Positions 8,850 through 17,584 are shown, counted from the stretch's first letter. The stretch is 64,000 nt of DNA from Afipia sp. (GCA_017308495.1 JAFKES010000079.1:1-64000); one strand, 5' to 3'. The notes: generated by a model from the letters alone, not told the origin. Program-made: numbers and translations.

Positions 8850-9376
8850 AACCGCGGGCCGCCATGTCGGTGATTGGGCTTGGCGCGGCCGCTATTGCCG
8901 CGATCGCAGGCCTCGGCTGGGTGGGCGGTTTCCGCTTGAACGCGACCCCGAGCTATCCGCTTGGCCTCTGGCGGATCGAGCGGGCCGTCGCGCCGATCAA
9001 GGTTGGCGATCTCATCTTTATCTGCATGCCGGTGAGTCCGGGACTTTCGCTCGGGCTCACGCGTGGCTATCTGCGCCCCGGCCTCTGTCCGGGCGGCGCC
9101 GGGCCGCTCATCAAGACGGTGGCCGCCTTGCCGGGCGCGCAAATCGCGGTCGGCCAGACCGTGACGATCGACGGCCGCCCACTCGCCCATTCGGGCGTCA
9201 GGCTGATCGACGCCGAGGGCCGTCCGCTCACCGCCGATGGAGGCGGCATCGTTCCGCCAGGACACCTTTATCTCCACTCTGACTACGCAGGCTCCTATGA
9301 TTCACGCTATTTCGGGCCGCTCCCCGAGGCCGGGCTTCTCGGGCTCGCCAGGCCGGTCGCCACGTTCGACCCGTGA
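8846..9376 (+). CDS. traF: TraF, signal-peptidase-like pilin maturation protease
   Basis: 176 aa, joined to traA by ATGA overlap. An N-terminal membrane segment covers about residues 7-28. The S26-type catalytic Ser lies in TPSYPLGLWR (Ser36) and the general-base Lys in GPLIKTVAA (Lys90). The C-terminal GHLYLHSDYAGSYDSRYFG block is typical of TraF/TrhF. By family precedent (RP4 TraF) it processes and cyclises the TrbC pilin; TrbC is encoded at 55088-55447. Confidence 0.92.
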   Translation: MKPRAAMSVIGLGAAAIAAIAGLGWVGGFRLNATPSYPLGLWRIERAVAPIKVGDLIFICMPVSPGLSLGLTRGYLRPGLCPGGAGPLIKTVAALPGAQIAVGQTVTIDGRPLAHSGVRLIDAEGRPLTADGGGIVPPGHLYLHSDYAGSYDSRYFGPLPEAGLLGLARPVATFDP

Positions 9377-10532
9377 GGGGCTGCGGGCCGGAGTGCTGAT
9401 CGTCGGGGCGGCCGCATCCGGGACGCTCGGATGGAGCGGCGCCGTGTTGGCGCTCCCCCTCGCAATGGCCTTCCCGGCGCTCTGGGCGGCCGCGCCAAAG
9501 CGCTGGATCGCTGCCGCTGTCTCCGCGGCCTACTTCCTGGCCGCCTCGCGCGGCCTGCCGCAGGGCGTCATGATCTTCTACGACACCGGGATCGCTTTGG
9601 GTGGTGCGCTCTGGATCACGGCAGCCACGGCCTTCGTCGCGGTCCACGGCCTCCTGTGGACCGACCGGTCGAGCTGGGGCCGGGCAGAGCGGTTCGGACT
9701 CGCCAGCGTCGTGATGGCCGTGCCCCCTTTCGGGATCGTCGGCTGGGCCCACCCCCTGACCGCCGCCGGCGTGCTGTTTCCGGGCTGGGGCTGGCTGGGA
9801 TTGGCCGCGGCGGCGGCCGGTATGCTGGCGCTCACCACCAGGCTGTGGCCGGTCGCGGCCGTCGCCCTTCTCGGAGCGTGGCTCTGGTCCGCCGCGAGCT
9901 GGGCCCCGCCACCGACACCTGCCGGATGGCGGGGCGTCGACACCACGATGGGCGCGGCACTCGGCCGCGCCGCGAATCTCGATCAGCATCGCGCCTTGCT
10001 CGGGCATGTGCAGGACGTGGCGGAAGCTGGCTCCAGCGTCGTCATCCTGCCGGAGAATGCGCTGGGCCTCTGGACTCCCACGGTCTCACAGCTCTGGAAG
10101 GACGCTTTGCGCACCACGCACGTTGTCGTCATCGCTGGCGCCGCTGTGGCTGACCGGCACGGCTACGACAATGTCCTGGTCGAGATCGCCGCCGGGCAGG
10201 CGCAGGTTCTCTATTACGCGCGGATGCCCGTGCCGGTGTCGATGTGGCAGCCGTGGCGATCGTGGTTCGGGGAGGGGAGCAGTGCGCGGGCGCATCTCTT
10301 CGCCAATCCAATCGTGACGTTGCAGGGCCGGCGCATCGCGCCACTCATTTGCTACGAGCAGCTCCTTCTGTGGCCGGTGTTGCAGTCGATGCTGCATGGG
10401 CCTGATCTCATCGTCGCAACCGGGAACGGATGGTGGACGGCCGGCACATCCGTCGTGGGGATTCAACGTGCGAGTGTCGTGGCGTGGGCGCGGCTGTTCA
10501 GCACGCCGCTCGTGATGGCGTTCAATATATAA
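9297..10532 (+). CDS. traB: TraB, CN-hydrolase-like conjugal transfer protein
   Basis: 411 aa from ATG 9297, overlapping traF by 80 bases; GTG 9393 is an alternative start. The N-terminal half has about six hydrophobic segments (residues roughly 30-220). The C-terminal half resembles the CN-hydrolase domain of apolipoprotein N-acyltransferase: VVILPENALGLW gives the Glu and APLICYEQLL the Cys. At the position of the usual Lys the sequence reads YYARMPVPVSMW, with Arg. Ti TraB improves transfer efficiency; its reaction is not defined. It lies between traF and traH, the canonical order. Confidence 0.88.
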   Translation: MIHAISGRSPRPGFSGSPGRSPRSTREGLRAGVLIVGAAASGTLGWSGAVLALPLAMAFPALWAAAPKRWIAAAVSAAYFLAASRGLPQGVMIFYDTGIALGGALWITAATAFVAVHGLLWTDRSSWGRAERFGLASVVMAVPPFGIVGWAHPLTAAGVLFPGWGWLGLAAAAAGMLALTTRLWPVAAVALLGAWLWSAASWAPPPTPAGWRGVDTTMGAALGRAANLDQHRALLGHVQDVAEAGSSVVILPENALGLWTPTVSQLWKDALRTTHVVVIAGAAVADRHGYDNVLVEIAAGQAQVLYYARMPVPVSMWQPWRSWFGEGSSARAHLFANPIVTLQGRRIAPLICYEQLLLWPVLQSMLHGPDLIVATGNGWWTAGTSVVGIQRASVVAWARLFSTPLVMAFNI

Positions 10533-10543
10533 AGGAGATGTTG

Positions 10544-11164
10544 ATGGTCGATGCTGCCCTGATCCAGCAATGCGCCGATAAGACTCTCAAACCCGCAATC
10601 GTCGAAAAGTTTATCGCTACGGCCGGGTCTGAGAACCCGCTCGGCATTACGGTGCGCGCCGGCGGACGCGTCATACTTGTGCCGCCGCCGAAGTCTCCGG
10701 ATGAAGCGTTCGAACTCGTGCGGCGTTATGTCGGCCAGGCCGCCGTGCGTGTGGGCATCACCCAATATCCGGCCGGCGTTGGCGTGACCGATGCGTCGCA
10801 ACTGACTGGAGACCTGGTCGATGCGTGCAAGAATATCCGGATGGGCTCGGCGTTGTTCGCCAAAGTCTATCGGATCGTCATGAAATGGTATGGCGTTGAA
10901 AACGACAACGCGTTCGAGGACGCCATCATCGCGTGGCGAACCGGGAGGTTCGAGGACGTCGCCGTATTCTCGGCGCCTGATCCCGGGTCGGCCGCCGTGC
11001 CGCCGCGCCCCGACGACAACGTTCCACGCACACCGGCCGTAAAACCTGCGGCCGATCCGCCGGCGCCGGGGGTCGATCCGAATCGAGCGGGAATTCGCAT
11101 CGACCTGTCGGGAATAGGCGCGGCAAAGCCGAACGACAAACCGCAGACCAAAGGGGATGACTGA
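10544..11164 (+). CDS. traH: TraH, conjugal transfer protein
   Basis: 206 aa. ATG 10544 has AAAGGAG six bases upstream; ATG 10538 overlaps that site. The conserved N-terminal part carries DAALIQQCADKTLKPAIVEK, then a beta-rich VTVRAGG-like block and QYPAGVGVTDASQL, all as in Ti-plasmid TraH, which resembles the lytic-transglycosylase-like TraH/VirB1 group only weakly. The C-terminal 60 residues are a Pro/Asp-rich disordered tail. It is the last gene of the traAFBH operon. Deletion in Ti plasmids has little effect, so it is probably accessory. Confidence 0.88.
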   Translation: MVDAALIQQCADKTLKPAIVEKFIATAGSENPLGITVRAGGRVILVPPPKSPDEAFELVRRYVGQAAVRVGITQYPAGVGVTDASQLTGDLVDACKNIRMGSALFAKVYRIVMKWYGVENDNAFEDAIIAWRTGRFEDVAVFSAPDPGSAAVPPRPDDNVPRTPAVKPAADPPAPGVDPNRAGIRIDLSGIGAAKPNDKPQTKGDD

Positions 11165-11424
11165 GATTGGATCGGATGATGGCGATCCTGAATCGGAGCA
11201 TTGCTCGCGCAAAAGGATTGGACAGAATCAATCTTCCGCCGCCCAAACCGTCCCGACATATTCCGGATCGGTCTGGCGGCGAGAATGATCCTCGCGACCC
11301 GACGCAAAATACAACCTGGTCGGGCGTCTCCGCGGTCGACACACCACCCGGGCGAGCTCCCTCGCTGAAAACTCCGTGGCCGGGTCCGTCGTCGCTAGCA
11401 TCATTTGCCCTGTCCGCTTATAAC

Positions 11425-11612
11425 CCCCGCAGGCAGTACGCGCTGCTCGGGGCGTGGAAACCCCATTACGACGGTCGGTGCCGACCGAAAAGGCACCGGA
11501 ATCCCTCTGGCCAATGGCCGGGGGCCTGTGACGTATGTCCAGGCGCTCCGGTGCTAAAGGTCACAGGGTCCGTTCGTAACGGATTTCCAACTCCCGGCTT
11601 GGGTTCAAGGGA
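11425..11612 (+). ncRNA. Candidate structured RNA or leader upstream of traM
   Basis: The 493 bases between traH and traM have no convincing gene but are dense in stems. GGGG/CCCC lies around 11450-11464 and CGGTCG-GTGC-CGACCG follows near 11472. A GGTGCC here can alternatively pair with GGCACC near 11493. GGCC-AAT-GGCC sits inside CCC/GGG arms near 11503-11525. CCTGTGAC and GTCACAGG form an 8-bp stem around a 27-base loop (11526-11568). GTCCGTT/AACGGAT is near 11570-11585. The competing GGTGCC pairings would allow a switch. Strand and role are inferred from its position before traM. Confidence 0.35.
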
Positions 11613-11657
11613 TTAACGTCGGCGGAGGCGCACCGCGGACCTACCGATTGAAAGACC

Positions 11658-11963
11658 ATGACGACGAAAGGGGACAATGGCCAAGACGATGGAGCCGACG
11701 TGGCGAAAGCGATGGCGAAACTGATCGCGCCACTGTCGCTTGATCAAATCGAGACACTCGCAATCAGAGCGATTCGCGAGCATCGCGATTCGCTTGCGAA
11801 GGCCGAGTCCGCCTACGCAGCCTGGAAGACAGGTGAAGGGGTGAGCGATTGCGCCTCGCGGGAAGAGTATACAAAATTGATGCTTGCCGCTCGTGCGCAG
11901 CAGATGGTTGTTGCTACCTTGATTGATCGGCTTGGTTACGTGCCAAAGGTGCCGAGGACATAG
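11658..11963 (+). CDS. traM: TraM, quorum-sensing antiactivator
   Basis: 101 aa, about the length of Ti TraM (102). Shared features are LDQIETLAIRAIREHR near the start, a long helical middle and the C-terminal LIDRLGYVPKV, which matches ISILGFIPKV of the Ti protein. TraM binds TraR-AHL, strips it from DNA and sets a threshold for conjugation. It is convergent with traR, the end-to-end arrangement seen on Ti plasmids. The extra N-terminal segment (KGDNGQDDGADVAK) is acidic and probably disordered. Confidence 0.88.
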   Translation: MTTKGDNGQDDGADVAKAMAKLIAPLSLDQIETLAIRAIREHRDSLAKAESAYAAWKTGEGVSDCASREEYTKLMLAARAQQMVVATLIDRLGYVPKVPRT

Positions 11964-11986
11964 AAGCGCCGAGCGTCATCAATCTG

Positions 11987-12703
11987 TTAGATCAGCTGTT
12001 GTTCAATCGCGAGCCTAACCGCGTGAGTGAGATTGTCAGCACCAAGCTTATCACGCGATTCATCCAGATAGAAACGCACCGAGCGGGCGGAGATGCCGAG
12101 TAGATGGGCGGTTTCGGTTGTGGTCTTTCCGAGTGATGCCCATGTCATGCACAATGATTGACGCGGTGTGAGTTCGATATTTGAGCGCTTAGGTCTTCCC
12201 ATCAAGCGATTGAGATGCACATGCACGAAAGCCACTGCCGTAATCGCATGAATAGCATTTCGTATCTCAACAAAGTCTGCACTCCATTTGTCGGAAGCAA
12301 GGGTTAACATTGCCATTCGGCCGAAAGTGCCGCGCACTGGAATAGAGATGCCGCTGCGGATTCCGAAGTCGGCGGCTTCGGAGAAGAACTGGATCGCCTT
12401 TGGTGCGACTCCGCTATTAGCCTGTTGTGACCAGAGAAAGGGCAGCATCGATCGTTTGGCCAAGATCACGACCGGATCGATAGTTGTATATTCGTTATCA
12501 AGATAAATACGCTGCCACTCTGCAGGGTAGTTAGAGAGTGCATGAGTGTTCCCGGCGCGAACATTCAGATAGGCGAAGCGTTCAAAACCGGCTGCGTTTG
12601 CGAAGTTTTTAATCGCTTGCTTGAGCGTCCGCTCATCCTGTGCAAGATCGCTCGCTTCCATAAGCTCGTTGAACTGGTCATCGAGTGTTAATTTCGATCT
12701 CAT
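11987..12703 (-). CDS. traR: TraR, LuxR-family AHL-dependent activator
   Basis: 238 aa against 234 for Ti TraR. The AHL-binding domain (about 20-165) keeps Trp63, Tyr67 and Asp76 in EWQRIYLDNEYTTIDPVV, exactly the spacing of TraR Trp57/Tyr61/Asp70. The C-terminal LuxR HTH (about 172-235) begins LTPRQSLCMTWASLGKTTTE. It should bind the lactone made by TraI and activate the tra and trb operons through the dyads at 5337, 57109 and 57205. The gene is clearly A+T richer than its neighbours, as traR genes often are. Confidence 0.93.
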   Translation of the reverse strand: MRSKLTLDDQFNELMEASDLAQDERTLKQAIKNFANAAGFERFAYLNVRAGNTHALSNYPAEWQRIYLDNEYTTIDPVVILAKRSMLPFLWSQQANSGVAPKAIQFFSEAADFGIRSGISIPVRGTFGRMAMLTLASDKWSADFVEIRNAIHAITAVAFVHVHLNRLMGRPKRSNIELTPRQSLCMTWASLGKTTTETAHLLGISARSVRFYLDESRDKLGADNLTHAVRLAIEQQLI

Positions 12704-12856
12704 GATTGAACGACCCCATTTCGTTTAAGTGTACGAATTAGTGGTCCAGACGGTTTGCGCGAGCGTGTTTCCAAACACTATGATTACAAACCAAGCTGGC
12801 TTCGCCAACAGCTTGGTAATTAAGTCGCGCGAGAGTTTTTCCTGCTGCGTCCGGTT

Positions 12857-14854
12857 TCATTGTAACCATCCGGCGGAGGGTTGCTTCGCTTGGGCTATTT
12901 TATAGCCGACTGTAATCGATGTCTTTTCAACGTCAGATAAGACCGGATTGTTTTTTTCTGTGTTCAGGCGACCGTTATCCGATAAAAGACGCAGTCCATT
13001 TAGCACGACCAGGACGGTGCCACCCTCATGCCCGATCACCACCAGTGGCAGCGGCAGGTCGAAAAACAATCCGCCAATGACCAGTACCATCATGGTACCG
13101 ATCGCGAAGATCAAATTCTGTCGGATGATCATGACCGCGCGCCGCGCCAAGCGGTGTGCGTCGGCCAGCCTCTCCAGATCTTCCGAGAGCAGTGCGACAT
13201 CGGCGGCCTGAAGGGCGACATCAGAGCCCGCCGCCCCCATCGCAATGCCGACGTCGGCGCGGGCAAGAGCAGCGGCGTCATTGACGCCGTCACCGACGAA
13301 AGCGATCTTACCGTCGCGCGCGAGTTCGCCGACGCTGCGCACTTTATCCTCAGGCAACAGTTCGGCCTGAATTTCGTCGGGGGCGAACCCCAACTCCTGG
13401 CCGATTCGCAGCGCAACCGGTCTGCGATCCCCTGTCATCATGACGATCCGTCGCACACCGCCTGCGCGCAAGGCGGCCAGCGCTGGGGCGGAGCTGGCCC
13501 GTGACTCGTCGGCTACGCTGACGGCGCCCAGCACGGTCGGACCGCGCCCGAGATAGACGATGGTTTGTGCGTGGTGCGCGAGCGCCCCGAGCTGGCTATA
13601 ATCGACCGACGCCCGCATGTGTTCGACCAGATAGGAGTTTCCAGCCCATAGCGGGCCGGCACTGTCGCGACCGACAATGCCGGCACCCGGGTGCGCGGTG
13701 ACGTCGGCGACCGTTGCGACGCGGAGGCCACGTCGAACGGCCTCCCGGCGGATCGCCGCAGCAATATGGTGTTCCGAATGTGCTTCGAGGCCGGCAAGCA
13801 GCGATAGGAAACGGTTCTTGTCGCCATCCAGCGCAACGATTTGCGTCACAGCCGCACGACCGGTCGTCAGCGTCCCGGTCTTGTCGAACGCGAACGTGTC
13901 GACGGCAGCGAGCGTTTCGAGTGCCCCGCCGCCCTTGAACAGAACCCCGCCACGCGCTGCCGCGGAGAGTGCCGACAGGATCGCGGCGGGTACCGAGATT
14001 ACGACGGCGCAAGGGCTTGCAGCCACCAGCATGGTTGCCGCCCGGTAGAGCGCCGTTTCCCAATCATTGCCGAGCCAGTAGAACGCGCCAAGCGCGACGA
14101 TGGAACCAACGAGAACCGCAATCGTGTAACGCTGTCCGAACCAGGCACTGAACCTCTCGGAGGGCGCCTTGGCCGCTTGCGCTTCAGTGACCAGCGCGAT
14201 CATGCGGGCGACCGTGCTGTGCGCCAGGGTTTTCACAATCTGTATTTCGAGAACGCCATCGAGGTTGACGGTCGCCTCGAAAACGGGCTGGCCCGGCTCC
14301 TTGCGAACCGGCATCGATTCTCCGGTGATTGTGGATTCGTCCAGTGAGCTTTGTCCGCTCACGATCATACCGTCGGCCGGGACGCGGGAGCCGGGCCGAA
14401 GGATGACCAGATTGTCAACACAGAGGTCGGAGACCGCGATCTCCTCGACGGTGCCGTCGCTCGATTTGCGAAAAGCCGTTTCCGGTCGCAGCGCCATCAA
14501 GGCTTCGACGGCGCGGCGCGCTCGCCCCATGGCGCGCTCTTCAAGCGTCGTGGACAGGCTGAAGAGGGTCAGCAGGACGGCTCCCTCGACAACCGCTCCA
14601 ACGACTGCAGCGGCCGTTGCTGCGACGATCATCAACAGATCAATGTCGAGGACATGGTCGCTCCATAGTGCTTTTAGGGCGCGCCAGCCGGTTGGTACAC
14701 CCCCCGCGAGATAGACGAGGGCAGCGCCACCCACGGAGACCCGTAATCCCAACTGGTCGTCCATGAGCCAGGAGCCAGCTAATGCAACGGCGAGGCCGAC
14801 GATGGTTACTGCCGTGAGAGCGGCGGACAGGTTTGACAGGCTACGCGGCAACAT
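12857..14854 (-). CDS. P1B-4-type heavy-metal ATPase (Fe/Co/Zn exporter)
   Basis: 665 aa inner-membrane ATPase with no N-terminal HMA or Cys-rich domain. Motifs in order are TITGES (actuator), ASPCAVVIS (SPC in the transport helix), FDKTGTLT (phosphorylated Asp), GDGVNDAAAL, then VIGHEGGTVLVVLNGLRL. SPC together with HEGGT defines subgroup P1B-4 (CoaT, CtpD, PfeT type), which exports Co, Fe(II) and sometimes Zn or Cd. ATG 14854 sits directly after GGAGG. An Irr-like palindrome lies 54 bases upstream, favouring iron as substrate. A redox island follows upstream on both strands. Confidence 0.93.
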   Translation of the reverse strand: MLPRSLSNLSAALTAVTIVGLAVALAGSWLMDDQLGLRVSVGGAALVYLAGGVPTGWRALKALWSDHVLDIDLLMIVAATAAAVVGAVVEGAVLLTLFSLSTTLEERAMGRARRAVEALMALRPETAFRKSSDGTVEEIAVSDLCVDNLVILRPGSRVPADGMIVSGQSSLDESTITGESMPVRKEPGQPVFEATVNLDGVLEIQIVKTLAHSTVARMIALVTEAQAAKAPSERFSAWFGQRYTIAVLVGSIVALGAFYWLGNDWETALYRAATMLVAASPCAVVISVPAAILSALSAAARGGVLFKGGGALETLAAVDTFAFDKTGTLTTGRAAVTQIVALDGDKNRFLSLLAGLEAHSEHHIAAAIRREAVRRGLRVATVADVTAHPGAGIVGRDSAGPLWAGNSYLVEHMRASVDYSQLGALAHHAQTIVYLGRGPTVLGAVSVADESRASSAPALAALRAGGVRRIVMMTGDRRPVALRIGQELGFAPDEIQAELLPEDKVRSVGELARDGKIAFVGDGVNDAAALARADVGIAMGAAGSDVALQAADVALLSEDLERLADAHRLARRAVMIIRQNLIFAIGTMMVLVIGGLFFDLPLPLVVIGHEGGTVLVVLNGLRLLSDNGRLNTEKNNPVLSDVEKTSITVGYKIAQAKQPSAGWLQ

Positions 14855-14907
14855 CTCCTCCAGCGTGTCATGGTAAGGGGATACCAGTCTACAGCAGCTA
14901 GCACTAT

Positions 14908-14924
14908 ATTAGAATAATTCTAAT
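14908..14924. promoter_or_regulatory. Irr-box-like (iron control element) palindrome
   Basis: ATTAGAATAATTCTAAT is a 17-bp palindrome broken only at its central base. The alphaproteobacterial Irr box is described as TTTAGAA-N3-TTCTAAA; 12 of those 14 fixed positions match here. It lies 54 bp upstream of the P1B-4 ATPase start and not near another start codon. The flanking A+T-rich stretch fits a promoter. Other Fur-superfamily regulators bind similar sites. Confidence 0.6.
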
Positions 14925-14999
14925 TTGATGACAACGTGCCCCGCGATGCGAGCACTGTTCAACCATCTTGCTTCGCGGGAGACTGTGCGGCCTTTGAGT

Positions 15000-16337
15000 T
15001 CAGGTTGGTTCGCTCATATAAAATATGGCTTCGAAGCCGTCTTTGCGTCCCTGTCTCGGAGAAACTAGTTTGACCCTGCCACCGATGCCTGCCGCAATCG
15101 TTTTGGCGATGGCAAGACCCAGGCCGGTGCCGCTCGCCTGCGTGCGGCCGCGCTCATACGGTTCGGAAAGGCGGGACAGCAGATCGGGTGGCACGGCCGG
15201 CCCGCCATTGGCGACACGAAGCACACCGTTGGCAGACAAGGCCACGCGTACCGGCTCCTGGCGAGAGCCGTGCTTCAGTGCATTCTCGATCAGGTTGCGC
15301 GCCAGAATGGCGAAAGCATCGGTATCGATGTGCGAGAGCACCGGGACGTCGGGGAGTGTCAGCTCGATCTGCCCGGCAGCATCGGCGCCTCCCGTCATTT
15401 CGCCAACGAGCATGCGCAGGATAATCGCGACATCGGTCGGCTCGGTCGCTTGCAGACGGCCGCCCTCGGCCCTTGCGAGTTGCATGAGCTTTTCCGAGAG
15501 CCTGAACAGCCGTCGCAACGCCCTCTCGATATCGCGTGCGCGTTCACGCGCGGCGTCGTCCGACGTTTCGATGATCAGCCTTTGCGTCTGTGCGAGCGCG
15601 GCGGCCACTGGTGTGCGCAGTTCATGCGCGGAATTGGCGGTAAAGCTGCGTTCTGCTTCCAATGTGCGCCTGAGACGCTCCAGTAAGTGGTTTACCGCCT
15701 GCGCGTTCGGCTGGACCTCGGAAGGCAGGTCTGTCGCAGAAATGGGTGTCAAATCCCCTGCGCCCCGCGCTTCGATTTGCGAGCGGAAGCGCCGAAGTGG
15801 CGCCATCGACAGACGCACCACCGCCCACACGCCTATCAGGCTGGCAGGGACGATCAAGCCAAGCGGTAGCGCCAAGCCGAGCAGTGCCTCGCGCGCCACC
15901 GCGTGGCGGCGGGAAAGTGGTTCGGCGACTGAAATGGTGATCGTGCCCTGAAGGGCGGCGTCGGAATAGATGCGGTGCGTCGGAGTATCCGCAAAACCCA
16001 TGCCGGTGAACGGCGGGAAGACGGACAAATTCGCCTTGTGCGAGCGCAGCAGCACCCGGCCTTCGGCGTCGCGCACCACATAGGTAAAGTACTCGTCGTG
16101 CTCGCGCATCGTCGCGACGCTCTGGCTGGCCTCGTCGTCGCTGTCGCGGCCGACCACATCGCGGACAGCAAGCGGCAGCAGGCGCTGGCCGGTCTCCTCA
16201 AGCGCGCTGTCAAACACCTCGTTCATCTCGTGACGCAGCTTTTGCGCGGTGACTACCGCGGCGAATGCCCAGAGCAAGGTGATGCCTAGCCCCAGCCAGA
16301 GCGACAGCCGCCATTGCAGGCTTCGCGGCGCGATCAC
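15000..16337 (-). CDS. Sensor histidine kinase of a two-component pair
   Basis: 445 aa from GTG 16337, which overlaps the regulator's stop (GTGA). Membrane segment 1 is at about 11-31, a periplasmic domain follows to about 160, segment 2 is near 160-180, then HAMP. The H-box is SAHELRTPVAAA and the catalytic domain has NLIENALKHG (N box) and GTGLGLAIAK (G box). It is QseC/PmrB-like in layout. The stimulus is unknown, but the downstream divergent genes (PepSY, cytochrome b561) suggest metal or redox stress. Confidence 0.93.
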   Translation of the reverse strand: MIAPRSLQWRLSLWLGLGITLLWAFAAVVTAQKLRHEMNEVFDSALEETGQRLLPLAVRDVVGRDSDDEASQSVATMREHDEYFTYVVRDAEGRVLLRSHKANLSVFPPFTGMGFADTPTHRIYSDAALQGTITISVAEPLSRRHAVAREALLGLALPLGLIVPASLIGVWAVVRLSMAPLRRFRSQIEARGAGDLTPISATDLPSEVQPNAQAVNHLLERLRRTLEAERSFTANSAHELRTPVAAALAQTQRLIIETSDDAARERARDIERALRRLFRLSEKLMQLARAEGGRLQATEPTDVAIILRMLVGEMTGGADAAGQIELTLPDVPVLSHIDTDAFAILARNLIENALKHGSRQEPVRVALSANGVLRVANGGPAVPPDLLSRLSEPYERGRTQASGTGLGLAIAKTIAAGIGGRVKLVSPRQGRKDGFEAIFYMSEPT

Positions 16338-16996
16338 CGCGCATCCCCGAGCCGATAGCCGATGCCGCGTACCGTCTCGACGACGGCATGCCCCAGCTTT
16401 TTGCGCAGACGGCTGACGTGGACCTCGATCGCGTTGCTCTCCACTTCCGCGCCGAAGGCGTAGAGTCGTTCCTCCAGTTGCGTCTTCGATAAAACTTGGC
16501 CGGGATGCTGGACGAAAGCCTCGAACAACGCCCATTCGCGTCCGGTCAGATCGACAGGCCGGCCATTGCACAGGACACTTCTTGCAGCCAGATCGATTTG
16601 GAGATCGCCGATGGTGATGAGCGGGTTGGGGTTGCCGCTGTAGCGGCGCGCCACTGCGCTGAGCCGCGCCGACAATTCGGAAAGATCGAAGGGCTTGGTC
16701 ATATAATCGTCGGCCCCTGCATTCAGCCCGGCAATCCGGTCGGAGATCTGATCCAGCGCCGTCAGGATGATGACCGGCGTGACGCTGCCCCTGCGGCGCT
16801 GCTCGCGCAGGAAGGCTATGCCCTGTCCGTCGGGAAGCATGAGATCGAGAAGGACGAGATCGTAGGCGGCGCTGTCAAGGTGGTCGCCGGCCGCATCGAG
16901 CCGGGTCACCCAGTCGACCGAATGGTTGTCGGCGACGATGTGGTCGCGCACCGCCGCGCCGAGGATCGTGTCGTCTTCGACTAGAAGGATTCTCAT
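16334..16996 (-). CDS. OmpR/PhoB-family response regulator
   Basis: 220 aa from ATG 16996 (MRILLVEDD); an upstream in-frame start would add 13 unlikely residues. The receiver domain has the acidic pair at VEDD, the phosphorylated Asp in LVLLDLMLPDG, and Lys in YMTKPFD. The C-terminal winged helix has ALFEAFVQHPGQVLSK and EVHVSRLRKKL. It is translationally coupled to the kinase. It is divergent from the PepSY gene, with OmpR-type direct repeats between them, so it probably controls both directions. Confidence 0.95.
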   Translation of the reverse strand: MRILLVEDDTILGAAVRDHIVADNHSVDWVTRLDAAGDHLDSAAYDLVLLDLMLPDGQGIAFLREQRRRGSVTPVIILTALDQISDRIAGLNAGADDYMTKPFDLSELSARLSAVARRYSGNPNPLITIGDLQIDLAARSVLCNGRPVDLTGREWALFEAFVQHPGQVLSKTQLEERLYAFGAEVESNAIEVHVSRLRKKLGHAVVETVRGIGYRLGDAR

Positions 16997-17040
16997 GGGC
17001 GCATCGTCCTGCTTGTTCCGCACTCTTGTCTGCAAAACCT

Positions 17041-17087
17041 GTCAGCCGGCTGACGGACCGGCCTTGCCGGCGTCAGCTATTCGTCAG
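17041..17087. promoter_or_regulatory. Putative response-regulator site in divergent promoter
   Basis: CGTCAG-CTATT-CGTCAG (17071-17087) is a direct repeat with an 11-bp period, the usual geometry of OmpR/PhoB-family sites. A perfect 14-bp palindrome, GTCAGCCGGCTGAC, lies at 17041-17054 and contains the same CTGAC/GTCAG unit. Both sit between the regulator start (16996) and the PepSY start (17138). Confidence 0.5.
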
Positions 17088-17137
17088 GATTGAGTGCCAC
17101 CTTTCCTGCAAAGGAACGCTGATGCAGGATAAACGAC

Positions 17138-17536
17138 ATGATGAAGCATATTGCGATGATCTCTCTTCTTCTTGCCTTGACCGGTGTCAGTCCGGCGATA
17201 GCTGACGACGATTGCCATGTTCCGATGAGCCAGTGGCAGCCGCGCGAGGCAGTGCAGAAGATGGCGGAAGCACGCGGATGGCAGGTGAACCGGATCAGGA
17301 TCGATGACGGCTGCTATCAGATCAGAGGCATCGATGAAAACGGGCGGCCGTTCAAGGCCAAGATCGACCCGGCGACCCTCTCAATCGTCAAGATGAAACG
17401 CAAAGATCGGCATGATGACGACCATGTGCGCGGCAGACGACAATCGACCGGATCGGAAATGACCGGCGCCTCCGGCACTCTGCCCTCAAACAAACTGTTC
17501 CAGTCAGGCGAGCTGCCAAAGACTGTCGTGAAATAA
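17138..17536 (+). CDS. Secreted PepSY-domain protein
   Basis: 132 aa (17141 is an equally good ATG). A signal peptide covers about residues 1-22 with likely cleavage after AIA. The mature part is a single PepSY unit: QPREAVQKMAEARGWQVNRI, then DGCYQIRGIDENGRPFKAKIDP, with two Cys that could pair. The tail is basic and His/Asp rich (RKDRHDDDHVRGRR), suggestive of metal binding. Small PepSY proteins of this kind are often the first target of a QseBC-like system. It is transcribed away from the regulator, toward cytochrome b561. Confidence 0.85.
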   Translation: MMKHIAMISLLLALTGVSPAIADDDCHVPMSQWQPREAVQKMAEARGWQVNRIRIDDGCYQIRGIDENGRPFKAKIDPATLSIVKMKRKDRHDDDHVRGRRQSTGSEMTGASGTLPSNKLFQSGELPKTVVK

Positions 17537-17584
17537 ACGGTCGCGCGGTGCATTTCGCAATTTCGTCCCAGATGCAGGAAGCAG

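Noticed and set aside
11167..11616. Plus-strand 149-codon frame between traH and traM
   Set aside because: TTG start, no protein-like domains, and it covers the stem-rich block; better explained as non-coding.
16338..16571. Longer start for the histidine kinase (78 extra residues)
   Set aside because: The extension lies antisense to nothing conserved but inside the response-regulator gene in another frame; GTG 16337 gives the usual GTGA coupling.
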